Part shown: piece after piece, positions 24,952-33,587 of the stretch
How positions within the stretch are numbered: position 1 is the first letter of the stretch
Layout of the letters: each line of letters opens with the position of its first letter
NCBI RefSeq assembly: GCF_030866745.1
Contig: NZ_CP133016.1
Location: 620,001 to 684,000, forward strand
Origin: Sphingomonas flavescens
GTDB lineage: Bacteria; Pseudomonadota; Alphaproteobacteria; Sphingomonadales; Sphingomonadaceae
Length of the DNA: 64,000 nucleotides
Reading direction: 5' to 3'
Position numbers and translations under genes: made by a program
Notes under the pieces: generated by a model
Database searches by the model: none
The model's input: only the letters and a program-made list of their open reading frames with translations
Told to the model about the DNA's origin: nothing

Positions 24952-25638
24952 TTATTGCGGCCTGGGGAGCAGCAGCGACAGCAGCTTGGCCCGGCACTCG
25001 CCGTCGATGATGCCGTCGATCATGTCGGGACGAAAGCGGCGCTGAAACGCGATGACCGCCTTCTGCTCGTCGCTCACGTCGTAGCCGAACCGCTCAAGCG
25101 CGAGCAGGAAGCCGGCATCGGTCCAGTAAGGGTCAACCAGATCGCGGCTGGGGCTCGGCAGGGTGAGACGCCGCTTGGCCAGCTCCCACCAGGGGAACAA
25201 TTCGCCGGGGTCTTCCTTGCGCGCCGGCGCGATATCGGAGTGCCCGACCACATTGCCGCGCCCAACACCGTGCCGGGCCTTGATGTCGGCAACAAGCGGG
25301 ATGACCGTTGCCATCTGCTCGTCGGGAAATTCGCGATAGCCGAATTCGTGACCCGGATTGACGATCTCGATCCCGATACTGGCCGAATTGACGTCGGTAA
25401 TGCCTCGCCAGCGCGATTTGCCCGCGTGCCAGGCGCGCTTTTCCTCGTCGACCAGCCGGTACAGCGTGCCGTCTTCGTCGACGAGATAATGACATGATAC
25501 TTTGGCTTCCGGCGACGTGAGCCGGTCGAGCGCGGCCTCGCCGCTCGTCATGCCCGTATAATGGAGCACGATCATCGACACCGGCAGCAGCCGGTCGTCG
25601 AAATTGGGTGACGGCCGCTCGATGATGTCGAATTCCAC
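24952..25638 (-). CDS. N-acetylmuramoyl-L-alanine amidase (Amidase_2, AmpD/AmiD-like)
   Basis: The frame runs to 25755 inside cheR; the GTG at 25638, 31 bases after the cheR stop, gives 228 residues. The zinc amidase fold shows MIVLHYTGM (zinc His, about 27), YLVDEDGTLYRLV, SIGIEIVNPG and VVGHSDIAPARKEDPG (second zinc His with the catalytic region, about 150). The C-terminal 60 residues (EQKAVIAFQRRFRPDMIDG) resemble a peptidoglycan-binding domain. It cleaves the muramoyl-alanine bond in wall turnover. No signal peptide is seen from this start, so it may be cytoplasmic (AmpD-like). Confidence 0.9.
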   Translation of the reverse strand: MEFDIIERPSPNFDDRLLPVSMIVLHYTGMTSGEAALDRLTSPEAKVSCHYLVDEDGTLYRLVDEEKRAWHAGKSRWRGITDVNSASIGIEIVNPGHEFGYREFPDEQMATVIPLVADIKARHGVGRGNVVGHSDIAPARKEDPGELFPWWELAKRRLTLPSPSRDLVDPYWTDAGFLLALERFGYDVSDEQKAVIAFQRRFRPDMIDGIIDGECRAKLLSLLLPRPQ

Positions 25639-25669
25639 GCCGCTAAGGCACACGGCTACGGCCGTTCGG

Positions 25670-26542
25670 TCAAGCCCCCGTCGCGGTGCGGCGGTCAGGG
25701 CCCGAGCGTTTATTGGTCCGCGCACCATCCACGAGCCGGTATAGCCCGCGCGCATTGATGTCGGCGCCGAAGCGGGTCGTCTGTCCGATCACCGTCTCGC
25801 CCGCGCCAAGCATCAGCCAACCGTCCGGCGCAAGCGCACCGGCAATGCGCTCGAACGCCAGGGTCTTCTTTTCCGCACTGAGATAGAGCAGCACGTTTCG
25901 GCACAACACGATGTCGAACGCGCCCGGATGCGGTGCCGGCTCAAGAATGTTGTGAACCTGGAAACGTACTGGCCGACGAAGCGCCTCGACGGCTCGCCAG
26001 CCATCGGCGCTCTCTTCGAACCATTTGATCATCTGGCCGATGCCAAGCCCGCGCTGCACCTCAAACTGGCTGTAGGTCCCGGTCCGCGCGCGCTCGACAC
26101 ATCCGCTGGAAACATCGGTGCCGAGCACGTCGATGGTCCAGCCACGCCATTGCTCGGGGTTCTCGGCAAACAGCATTGCCAGCGAATAGACTTCCTGACC
26201 GGTGGAGCAGCCGGCCGACCAGATGCGGAGTCGCTTTGATTGAGCGCGAGTCTTCGCAAGCTGGGACAGCACGTTGCGGTCCAGCACATCGAACGGCGCG
26301 CGGTCCCGGAAGAAATAGGTTTCGTTGTTCAGGAGCGCCTCGACGACCCGCTGCGACAAGCTTGGCTCGCGGCCCATCACCAGGATGGTGATCAACTCGT
26401 CCAGCGTGGCAATGCCGCGTTCGCGCATGAGTGTGGAAAGCGCAGTTTCAATCCGCCACCGGCGACTCATCGTCAGTTGCTGGCCGGTGCGCGCTTCGAG
26501 CAGTCCGGCGAGGATGCGGCTTGAACTGTCGCTTATTTGCAC
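25670..26542 (-). CDS. cheR: Chemotaxis protein methyltransferase CheR
   Basis: CheR methylates receptor glutamates with S-adenosylmethionine. The GTG at 26542 begins VQISDSSSRILAGLLEARTG, the CheR N-terminal helix domain, and gives 290 residues. The catalytic domain has NNETYFFRD, the SAM-binding IWSAGCSTGQEVYSLAML (about 105-122), DIVLCRNVLLYL and GWLMLGAGETV. It overlaps the end of cheB by 10 bases. No receptor gene is in the window, so its target lies elsewhere. Confidence 0.95.
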   Translation of the reverse strand: MQISDSSSRILAGLLEARTGQQLTMSRRWRIETALSTLMRERGIATLDELITILVMGREPSLSQRVVEALLNNETYFFRDRAPFDVLDRNVLSQLAKTRAQSKRLRIWSAGCSTGQEVYSLAMLFAENPEQWRGWTIDVLGTDVSSGCVERARTGTYSQFEVQRGLGIGQMIKWFEESADGWRAVEALRRPVRFQVHNILEPAPHPGAFDIVLCRNVLLYLSAEKKTLAFERIAGALAPDGWLMLGAGETVIGQTTRFGADINARGLYRLVDGARTNKRSGPDRRTATGA

Positions 26543-27642
26543 GCGGTAAAATCCTCTACGCGGGCGCCGATACGCCGCCCAATCTTGTCCGGCGGCAGTA
26601 CCGCGCACGCCAAGCCCGCCTCCAGCACCGCACGCGGCATGCCCCACACGGCGCAGCTTGCCTCGTCCTGGGCCATGACACTGCCGCCGCAGTCGATCAG
26701 ACGCGACGCGCCTTCCACTCCGTCGCGCCCCATCCCCGTAAGGACGACACCCAGTGCGCGCGATCCATAAAGCGAACCTGCCGAGGCGAGCATTGGGTCG
26801 ACCGACGGCATGCAACCGCTGTTGCTGCGTCCGTGAAGCAAGCGAATGACCGGCGCCGGACTGCTGGGCTCAAGCGTCAGGTGCGCATCGCCCGGCGCAA
26901 TGAAAATCCGGTCGGCCAACAGCTTCATGCCGTCCTCCGCCACGACGGCGTCGCGGCCGGCAACGACGCCAAGCTGGCGGGCGAAGACCGGCATGAAGGG
27001 GGCCGGGAGATGCTGCGTAACGAGGATGGGTATGCCAATCCTTGGCGGAAGCGCGGCGAACAGTGCGCCAAGCGCGTGGATGCCACCGGTCGAGGCGCCG
27101 ACGGCGACGATGCCGATCGGGTCGACTGGCATGGCCCTGAGGGCGCCCTGCGGGCGGACGGATGCAATGGGCGTTCGCGCCGATTCGATGGACGCGTGAC
27201 CCAAGGCCTTCAGCTTGGCGACGAGGATCTCGGAGAACTTGCCGTTGAACCGGCCGGTCCCGGGCTTTGGCATCGTATCCGCCGCGCCAAGCGCCAGCGC
27301 TGCCACGGTCTGCTCCGCGCCATCGTCGGCAAGCGATGATACGATCATCACCTTTGCGCCGTTGGCCGCCGCGATGATGCGGGGGATCGACTTGAGACCG
27401 CCGGCACCCGGCATCTCAAGGTCGAGAATGACGATGTCCACCTGGCACTCGCCCAGTGCATCGATCGCGTCTTCGGCCGTTCCGGCGACGGCAGAAATCT
27501 CGAACGCCGGATCGCTTTCGACCATCCGCGACAACACCGCCCGGGCTACCGTCGAATCGTCGACGATCATCAGGCGGATACGGCGAAGCATATTGCGGGG
27601 ATCCGTCAGGCGGTCCCGCGATCTGGCGAGCGCCCGCTCCAC
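26533..27642 (-). CDS. cheB: Chemotaxis response regulator protein-glutamate methylesterase CheB
   Basis: CheB removes receptor methyl groups when phosphorylated by CheA. The N-terminal receiver carries DIVILDLEMPG with the phospho-Asp near residue 74 and IVDDS at 26-30. After a linker the esterase has the catalytic Ser in GASTGGIHALG, His in VTQHLPAPFMP and Asp in GMGRDGVEGA. The GTG at 27642 has a GAGG ribosome site 8-9 bases upstream; an ATG at 27591 (MLRRIRLMIVDD) is the alternative, giving 352 residues. It sits 10 bases after cheY and overlaps cheR. Confidence 0.94.
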   Translation of the reverse strand: MERALARSRDRLTDPRNMLRRIRLMIVDDSTVARAVLSRMVESDPAFEISAVAGTAEDAIDALGECQVDIVILDLEMPGAGGLKSIPRIIAAANGAKVMIVSSLADDGAEQTVAALALGAADTMPKPGTGRFNGKFSEILVAKLKALGHASIESARTPIASVRPQGALRAMPVDPIGIVAVGASTGGIHALGALFAALPPRIGIPILVTQHLPAPFMPVFARQLGVVAGRDAVVAEDGMKLLADRIFIAPGDAHLTLEPSSPAPVIRLLHGRSNSGCMPSVDPMLASAGSLYGSRALGVVLTGMGRDGVEGASRLIDCGGSVMAQDEASCAVWGMPRAVLEAGLACAVLPPDKIGRRIGARVEDFTACK

Positions 27643-27652
27643 GGCGGCGCCC

Positions 27653-28018
27653 TCAGGCGACGCCGACGAGCTGAAGCTTGATGTGCAGCGTTTCGCGGTC
27701 GAACGGCTTCATCACATATTCGTCCGCACCGGCTTCCAGCGCCGCGCGGATGTGGGCCATGTCGTTCTCGGTCGTGCAGAACACGACCTTGGGCTGGTCG
27801 GAATGACCACGTTGACGCAACAGCTTCAGAAATTCCATGCCGCTCATGACCGGCATGTTCCAGTCGAGCAGGACGACGTCCGGCATCTTTGCTTCGCAGC
27901 GGGACAGGGCCTCCTGGCCATCACCGGCTTCTTCAACCTCGAACTCGAGTGTTTCCAGGATGTGCCGCGCAACTTTGCGGATCACCTTGGAATCATCGAC
28001 GATCAAACAACTTTTCAT
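27653..28018 (-). CDS. cheY: Response regulator CheY (single receiver domain)
   Basis: The ATG at 28018 gives 121 residues, a stand-alone receiver. Key residues are the acidic pair in LIVDDS (Asp 8 and 9), phospho-Asp 52 in VVLLDWNMPVMSG, the Thr in VVFCTTEN and the Lys in EYVMKPFD. Phospho-CheY normally controls the flagellar switch or a pilus/other output. No flagellar genes are in the window, so the output is unknown. It lies between cheW and cheB on the same strand. Confidence 0.94.
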   Translation of the reverse strand: MKSCLIVDDSKVIRKVARHILETLEFEVEEAGDGQEALSRCEAKMPDVVLLDWNMPVMSGMEFLKLLRQRGHSDQPKVVFCTTENDMAHIRAALEAGADEYVMKPFDRETLHIKLQLVGVA

Positions 28019-28077
28019 GCCTGACTTCCCACTCCGAGCGTGAGGCGTGTGATTAAACGCTAAGGGTAACGAAGACC

Positions 28078-28518
28078 TTAAGCCGCGGCGCGCACGTCGG
28101 GTCCGGCGATCAAGGCCGTTACATCGATGAGCAACAGCGGACCCGCCTCGGTCTCGACCATGCCGGTCGCCACGCGATCCCAGCCCGGCTCCATCGCTGC
28201 GCGCACGGAAGCAGGTTCGGAAAGCGCCTCGACGACATCTTCGACCTGATCCACGATCAGGGCGTAATGATGTGAATCGAGTTCGATGACTGCGGCCTCG
28301 CGGATCCCGTCCGCGCAGTCGGTGTCGCCCAATTCGAGCGAGCGCATGCAATCGATGACGGTCAGCACCCGGCTCCGAAGGGCCGACAGACCTGCGACAT
28401 GGTGCGGCGCGCGGGGCACCGGCGTGAGCGTTTCAAGCTCGACGACGGATTCGACCGCCGCCGCCGGCAGCGCCACGCGCTCACCCGCGATCGTCACGAT
28501 CAGCAGCAATTCATTCAT
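28078..28518 (-). CDS. cheW: Chemotaxis coupling protein CheW
   Basis: CheW couples receptors to CheA. The 146-residue protein has the double beta-barrel pattern: LLLIVTIAGERVALPAAAVES at the start, VAGLSALRSRVLTVIDCMRSL, HHYALIVDQVEDVVE and a final LLLIDVTALI. Its ATG overlaps the cheA stop by 4 bases (ATGA). It is a little shorter than E. coli CheW. Confidence 0.93.
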   Translation of the reverse strand: MNELLLIVTIAGERVALPAAAVESVVELETLTPVPRAPHHVAGLSALRSRVLTVIDCMRSLELGDTDCADGIREAAVIELDSHHYALIVDQVEDVVEALSEPASVRAAMEPGWDRVATGMVETEAGPLLLIDVTALIAGPDVRAAA

Positions 28519-30863
28519 CGGCTGTTCCCCCCGGCCGCGGACTTGAGCGCCATCAGCAGACCAGCACGATCGTACCGGTAAATGCTGTCGTCCTTTCCGC
28601 CCGAGGCCTCTGCATCGGACCGCAGGCGAATGGTGCGGTTTCTATCTTCCGGTGCCACTTCCGCATCGTGCGACACGATCGCCAGGTCCGCGAGCGCCTT
28701 GTCGTCTTCGTCGACCACCCGGTAGCCCGCCGCTTCGACAATCGGGCGAAGCATGTTCTGCATCCAGGGGTCTCCGGCAGGTAGGCGACAAACAGGCGGA
28801 TTCCCTGTCCTGGCCGCGCAACCGACATGGTTCGCGAACAGCCAGTGCGCGTCGATAAGCTCGGCTGGTTGGTTGTTGACGAGCGATACGCCACTCACCT
28901 CGCCGGGCCGGTCGGCGTGAATAATCTCATGTTCGATCGCGGCGAAGTCGATGACCTCCGCGAACGCGTACCCCATCTCCTGCACCCCATCATTGAGGCG
29001 GAACAGGCGCACTTTGTCGGCGGCAATGTCGGCCTGGCGAGCACCGGCAAGCGGCAGGATCGTCTCACCGACCTGCACCCTGAGCTGTCCCGCCGCCTCG
29101 GTTACCGCGCTTGCGTGAACCTCCTCGATCCGATCGACGATGGCCAGACGGAGCGCGCGACGGCCTCCATCAAGTCCACGGAACAGCAAGACGGGCGTGT
29201 CCTGCGAGGGGGGAGAAGCAGCATTTTCAGCGATGCGCGCGCCCCGCTCGAGCGTCTCCAGCCGGATCCCGCCTACTTCCGCGAGCCCCGCCGGATCCAT
29301 CAGCAAGATCGGACTGCCGTCGTCGGCCAACGTGGTGCCCGCATAAAGACCTGTCGCCATGATTCCCGGCGCTGCAGGCTTCACGACCAGTTCCTCGTGA
29401 TCGTGAATGCGATCGACCGACAGGGCATAGACGTCGCCTCCGGCCGGACGCAGCACCACAAGTGTCCGGTCTGCTTCGGCGACGTCGCTGTCGAGGCCTA
29501 GGATCGTTGCAAGGGAGACTTCAGGAACGCGGCGTCCGCGGATCGTGGCTACTCCGGCGCCGCCGAGATGCTCGAGCGTCACGCTCTCGCCATTGGCGCG
29601 AACAATTTCCTCGATGGCGGACCGCGGGATTGCGAAGTGCTGGCCCGCAATCGACACGGTGAGCGCGGGAATGATGGTCAGGGTCAGAGGAACTCTGAGT
29701 GTCATGCGGGTGCCTTCGCCCAGTCGGCTGTCGACTTCGACGATCCCACCGATGCGTTCGATGTTGGAACGGACGACGTCCATGCCAACGCCGCGGCCGG
29801 ATATGGCGGTCACCTGTTTGGCGGTCGAGAGACCCGCTTCGAAAATGAGCGCTAGCTGCTCGCGGTGTGACAGTTGAGCTGCGTCATCCTTGGCAACCGC
29901 GCCGCTTGCGATGGCCTTTTCGACCAATTTCTTTCCGTCGATCCCGCGTCCGTCGTCGTGGATGTCGATCAGGATCTGATTGCCGGACTGGCGCGCGGAA
30001 ACGGCAAGAATGCCGATCTCACGCTTGCCCGCTTTCAACCGGTCGGACGGTGCTTCGATGCCGTGATCGACGGCATTGCGAATGATATGGGTCAGCGGAT
30101 CGCGGATCATTTCGATCATCTCGCGATCAAGTTCGACGTCGCCGCCTTCGATATCGATCAAGACTTGTTTGCCGAGTTCGGCAGACAAGTCGCGAACCAT
30201 ACGTGGCAGACCGACGAACAGGTTTTCGATGCGCTGCATGCGTGTCCGCGTGATCGCGTCCCGCATCTCCGCAATGATCGAGGACAGGCGCTCGAAGGCA
30301 CCGTCCACCGGCACGTCGGAGGCCGACTCTCGAAGTCGCCGGGCCAACTCGTTCCTGGCAAGGACCATGTCCGACACGGTACTCATGACCCGGTCGAGTA
30401 GCTCGACCGAAAGCCGGATCGTTCGTGGGGCTGCTGACGCTTTTGTAGCCCCTTCTAAAGCAGGAGCGGCCACCGGCGCAGCGGCGGCGCCCTCCGCGCC
30501 TCGCTCCAACGACGCGATCAACGCGCTGTCATCGCCGGCCGGCAATTCCTCCCCGGCCTCGATGGCAGCGACCATCTCACCAATGCGATCGATGACGGCC
30601 AGCACCGCGCTCACGAGCGCGCCATCAGGGTGGCGTCGACCCGCCCGAACATCTGCGAGCGCATCTTCCGCCGCATGGCTCAGCGCCTCAAGACGCGGAA
30701 ATTCGAAGAACCCGCAATTTCCTTTGACGGTGTGGACAAAGCGAAAGATGCTATCGAGCCGCGCACGGTCATCCGGCTGCGCCTCCCACGCGACGATCTC
30801 CCCGCCCAACGCTTCGAGCATTTCGCGGCATTCGGCTACGAAATCGGCAATCAGGTCGTCCAT
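28515..30863 (-). CDS. cheA: Chemotaxis histidine kinase CheA with extra C-terminal modules
   Basis: CheA autophosphorylates and passes phosphate to CheY and CheB. Domains in 782 residues: HPt (1-105) with His 44 in RFVHTVKGNCGFF; dimerisation helices (about 150-210); HATPase with N box HIIRNAVDHGIE, G1 DDGRGID and GRGVGMDVV (about 215-400); and a CheW-like domain (about 410-540). After this comes a second CheW-like region (about 555-680, VLLFRGLDGGRRALRLAIVDR). The last 80 residues look like a worn receiver domain (IVEAAGYRVVDEDDKALADL, then ALKSAAGG). The usual P2 domain is short or absent. Confidence 0.94.
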   Translation of the reverse strand: MDDLIADFVAECREMLEALGGEIVAWEAQPDDRARLDSIFRFVHTVKGNCGFFEFPRLEALSHAAEDALADVRAGRRHPDGALVSAVLAVIDRIGEMVAAIEAGEELPAGDDSALIASLERGAEGAAAAPVAAPALEGATKASAAPRTIRLSVELLDRVMSTVSDMVLARNELARRLRESASDVPVDGAFERLSSIIAEMRDAITRTRMQRIENLFVGLPRMVRDLSAELGKQVLIDIEGGDVELDREMIEMIRDPLTHIIRNAVDHGIEAPSDRLKAGKREIGILAVSARQSGNQILIDIHDDGRGIDGKKLVEKAIASGAVAKDDAAQLSHREQLALIFEAGLSTAKQVTAISGRGVGMDVVRSNIERIGGIVEVDSRLGEGTRMTLRVPLTLTIIPALTVSIAGQHFAIPRSAIEEIVRANGESVTLEHLGGAGVATIRGRRVPEVSLATILGLDSDVAEADRTLVVLRPAGGDVYALSVDRIHDHEELVVKPAAPGIMATGLYAGTTLADDGSPILLMDPAGLAEVGGIRLETLERGARIAENAASPPSQDTPVLLFRGLDGGRRALRLAIVDRIEEVHASAVTEAAGQLRVQVGETILPLAGARQADIAADKVRLFRLNDGVQEMGYAFAEVIDFAAIEHEIIHADRPGEVSGVSLVNNQPAELIDAHWLFANHVGCAARTGNPPVCRLPAGDPWMQNMLRPIVEAAGYRVVDEDDKALADLAIVSHDAEVAPEDRNRTIRLRSDAEASGGKDDSIYRYDRAGLLMALKSAAGGNSR

Positions 30864-30925
30864 CGGCGAATTCGCCCCTCGCGCTGCAGTCGAGAGGCTT
30901 ATGCCGGGCAGGAGTTAATGCGGCG

Positions 30926-31576
30926 TTAGCCCTGTGCGGGCCGTCGCTGAACGTAAGTCGCACCGATCGTCAGCGCTTCCGCGCTAGCGTCCGACAGCTG
31001 GATTTCACCTTCCGCGCTGTCGACAAGATCGTGCGCCAGCCAGGCACAGACGGCGCGAGGTTCGATCTGGCCACCGCCGCCGCCGACCAACGTGTCCCGC
31101 AGGACAGGATCAAGCAGGATGCGAGGGCCCTCTGCCCTCACGGCCAACTCCACTTTGTCGTCTCGGCGCTCAGCGCCGACGTCAAGACGGCCTCCGCGAA
31201 CGAGCGCGTCGCCGGCAATCATCGCCAAGTTCAGCAATAGCTTCACCGCATCCTTCGGCAGCTTCTCCTCGGCGACCCCCCAGCCCAGCTCGATTTTCTT
31301 TTCTGCTCCGAACAAGCCATTCAATGCGATCTGCGCCTCGTGCGTGTCGATCTCCTCGCCGAAGCTGCCGGCGGCACCGAATGCCAGCCGGAAGAACTTG
31401 AGCTTGTTGGCGGAGGCGCGGGCACTGTCGGCCAGCAGCTCCAGACAACGCTCACGCATCTCCTCGTCAGTTTCATCAGCAAGGAGTTCGATTCCATTGT
31501 TGAGTGCGCCAATTGGCGACAGAAGGTCGTGACACAGGCGCGAGCACAGCAAGCTGGCAAGTTCGGTCGGGCTCAT
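30926..31576 (-). CDS. chpT: ChpT-type histidine phosphotransferase
   Basis: ChpT relays phosphate from hybrid kinases (CckA) to CtrA and CpdR in alphaproteobacteria. The ATG at 31576 (a GTG precedes it) gives 216 residues. The phospho-His is in RLCHDLLSPIGALNNGIELL (His 16). The rest forms a degenerate HATPase-like domain without ATP-binding boxes (VKLLLNLAMIAGDALVRGG, then AHDLVDSAEGEIQL). It lies 62 bases before cheA on the same strand. That arrangement raises the question of crosstalk between the two systems. Confidence 0.92.
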   Translation of the reverse strand: MSPTELASLLCSRLCHDLLSPIGALNNGIELLADETDEEMRERCLELLADSARASANKLKFFRLAFGAAGSFGEEIDTHEAQIALNGLFGAEKKIELGWGVAEEKLPKDAVKLLLNLAMIAGDALVRGGRLDVGAERRDDKVELAVRAEGPRILLDPVLRDTLVGGGGGQIEPRAVCAWLAHDLVDSAEGEIQLSDASAEALTIGATYVQRRPAQG

Positions 31577-31635
31577 CACCCTAGTTTGTGGGGCACGCGG
31601 ACCGGAGGCGCAAGCTACCCAGGATTGAAGCTTAA

Positions 31636-32613
31636 ATGCCGAATACCCATATCCCAGTCCGGATGGGGGGAATTCAGACGATCGATGTCCGCCTTGCGCC
31701 GGCTCATGCAGGCTGGCGTCTCGATCGTGCGCTTGCCGACGCCCTGCCCGCGCTATCGCGTGAGCGGCTCAAAACGTTAATTCGCACCGGCGCCGTCGAG
31801 ACTGAGGGTAAGCCGGTCCGCGATCCGGCGACAAAGGTCCGCGGAGAAGAGGCCTTGCGCGTCGCAGTGCCGGAACCGACGCCGGCGCACAACGAAGCGC
31901 AGGACATTCCGCTGAACATCGCGTTCGAGGATGAGCACCTGCTCGTCGTCGAAAAGCCCGCCGGTTTGGTAGTGCACCCCGCCGCCGGCAATTTCGACGG
32001 GACGCTGGTCAACGCGTTGCTGCATCATTGCGGCGGATCGCTCTCTGGAATCGGCGGGGTTGCGCGGCCCGGCATCGTCCATCGAATCGACAAGGATACT
32101 TCCGGCCTGTTGGTCGTCGCGAAGAACGATGTGACCCACGAGGGTCTGGCGCGCCAGTTCGCCGCTCATTCGATCGACCGGCGCTACCTGGCGATCGTCA
32201 ACTGCTTGCCGCTGACGGTCCATGGCACCGTCGATGCGCCACTGGCACGGTCAGCGGCAAACCGGAAAAAGATTGCAATCGTGCCTGAGGGCCGCGGCAA
32301 ACGTGCCGTTACCCATTGGCGCCGGCTGGAAACCTTGCGCGATGCGGCTTTGGTCGAATGCCGGCTGGAAACTGGCCGGACCCATCAGGTTCGGGTCCAC
32401 ATGGCCTCGATTGGGCATCCGCTGGTGGGCGATCCGGTCTATGGCCGTTCGGGCAAGACCCATGGGAAGATACTGAAAGAATTGCAGTTTCAACGGCAGG
32501 CCCTGCACGCAGCGGAGCTTGGGTTTACGCACCCCGTAACCAAGGCCCAGCTGTCGTTTTCCAGTCCCATGCCGAAGGACATGCAGGAACTGTTCAACGC
32601 GCTTCGTGTATAG
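31636..32613 (+). CDS. rluD: RluA/RluD-family 23S rRNA pseudouridine synthase
   Basis: The enzyme isomerises uridines in 23S rRNA (helix 69 in RluD). The 325-residue protein has an N-terminal S4-like domain (RLDRALADALPALSRERLKTL) and the catalytic motif GIVHRIDKDTSGLLVVAK (catalytic Asp about residue 151). It also has ETGRTHQVRVHMASIGHPLVGDP split over the loop. The start could also be the ATG at 31663 (MGGIQTIDV). RluC/RluD assignment rests on length and the HRIDKDTSG context. It is 65 bases before rpoH on the same strand. Confidence 0.92.
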   Translation: MPNTHIPVRMGGIQTIDVRLAPAHAGWRLDRALADALPALSRERLKTLIRTGAVETEGKPVRDPATKVRGEEALRVAVPEPTPAHNEAQDIPLNIAFEDEHLLVVEKPAGLVVHPAAGNFDGTLVNALLHHCGGSLSGIGGVARPGIVHRIDKDTSGLLVVAKNDVTHEGLARQFAAHSIDRRYLAIVNCLPLTVHGTVDAPLARSAANRKKIAIVPEGRGKRAVTHWRRLETLRDAALVECRLETGRTHQVRVHMASIGHPLVGDPVYGRSGKTHGKILKELQFQRQALHAAELGFTHPVTKAQLSFSSPMPKDMQELFNALRV

Positions 32614-32678
32614 ATTATGTGGCAAGGGCGATTTCCCGCGCGTACGGGCGTCCTTGCGAAGGGAGAAAGACGCTTAAG

Positions 32679-33587
32679 ATGGCTACGCAAAAAGGGATTG
32701 TCTCGCTCCCCTCGTCCGGTGGGGAGGCCGGGCTCAACCGCTACCTCGCGGAGATCAAGAAGTTTCCGATCCTCAGCCCTGAGGAGGAATATATGCTCGC
32801 CAAGCGCTGGCGTGAGCATGGCGACACGGAGGCTGCCGCCAAGCTGGTGAACTCGCACCTGCGGCTCGTGTCGAAGATCGCCATGGGGTACCGCGGTTAC
32901 GGCCTGCCGGTCAGCGAGCTGATCAGCGAAGGCAATATCGGCCTGATGCAGGGAGTGAAGAAGTTCGAGCCCGATCGTGGGTTCCGTCTCGCGACCTATG
33001 CGATGTGGTGGATTCGCGCCTCGATCCAGGAGTTCATCCTGCGCTCGTGGTCGTTGGTGAAGATGGGCACCACAGCCGCGCAGAAGAAACTGTTCTTCAA
33101 CCTGCGCCGCATGAAAAACCAGATCGATGCCTTCGAGGAAGGCGATCTCAAGCCCGCCGACGTGACCAAGATCGCGACCGACCTTGGCGTCACCGAGGAC
33201 GAAGTCATTTCGATGAACCGCCGCATGGGTATGGGCGGCGATACCAGCCTCAACGTCTCGCTGAAGGGCGATGAAGGCGGCGAGAGCCAATGGCAGGATT
33301 TCCTGGTCGATTCGGGTCCGCTCCAAGACGAGCGGATTGCGGAAGACGAAGAGACCCGCGTGCGCCATGATTTGCTGATGAGCGCGCTGGAAGGCCTCAA
33401 CGACCGCGAAAAGCACATCTTGATGGAGCGCCGTTTGGCGGACGAGCCGAAGACCTTGGAAGAGTTAAGCCAGGTCTATGGCGTCAGCCGCGAACGGATT
33501 CGGCAGATCGAGGTGCGAGCATTCGAGAAGCTGCAGGCGGGGCTGTTGCGTCTCGCCGGCGAGCGGCGACTACTTCCCGCCGCCTGA
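32679..33587 (+). CDS. rpoH: RNA polymerase heat-shock sigma factor RpoH (sigma-32)
   Basis: RpoH directs transcription of chaperone and protease genes. The ATG at 32679 gives 302 residues. Region 2 has LVNSHLRLVSKIAMGYRGYG, ELISEGNIGLMQGVKKFEPD and FRLATYAMWWIRASIQEFIL. The RpoH box QKKLFFNLRR (about 133) is diagnostic. Region 4 ends with LSQVYGVSRERIRQIEVRAFEKL. A GGGAG ribosome site precedes the start. The 3' end overlaps the convergent YihY-like gene by 18 bases. clpP at 54-55 kb and tig are typical targets of the heat-shock regulon. Confidence 0.97.
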   Translation: MATQKGIVSLPSSGGEAGLNRYLAEIKKFPILSPEEEYMLAKRWREHGDTEAAAKLVNSHLRLVSKIAMGYRGYGLPVSELISEGNIGLMQGVKKFEPDRGFRLATYAMWWIRASIQEFILRSWSLVKMGTTAAQKKLFFNLRRMKNQIDAFEEGDLKPADVTKIATDLGVTEDEVISMNRRMGMGGDTSLNVSLKGDEGGESQWQDFLVDSGPLQDERIAEDEETRVRHDLLMSALEGLNDREKHILMERRLADEPKTLEELSQVYGVSRERIRQIEVRAFEKLQAGLLRLAGERRLLPAA

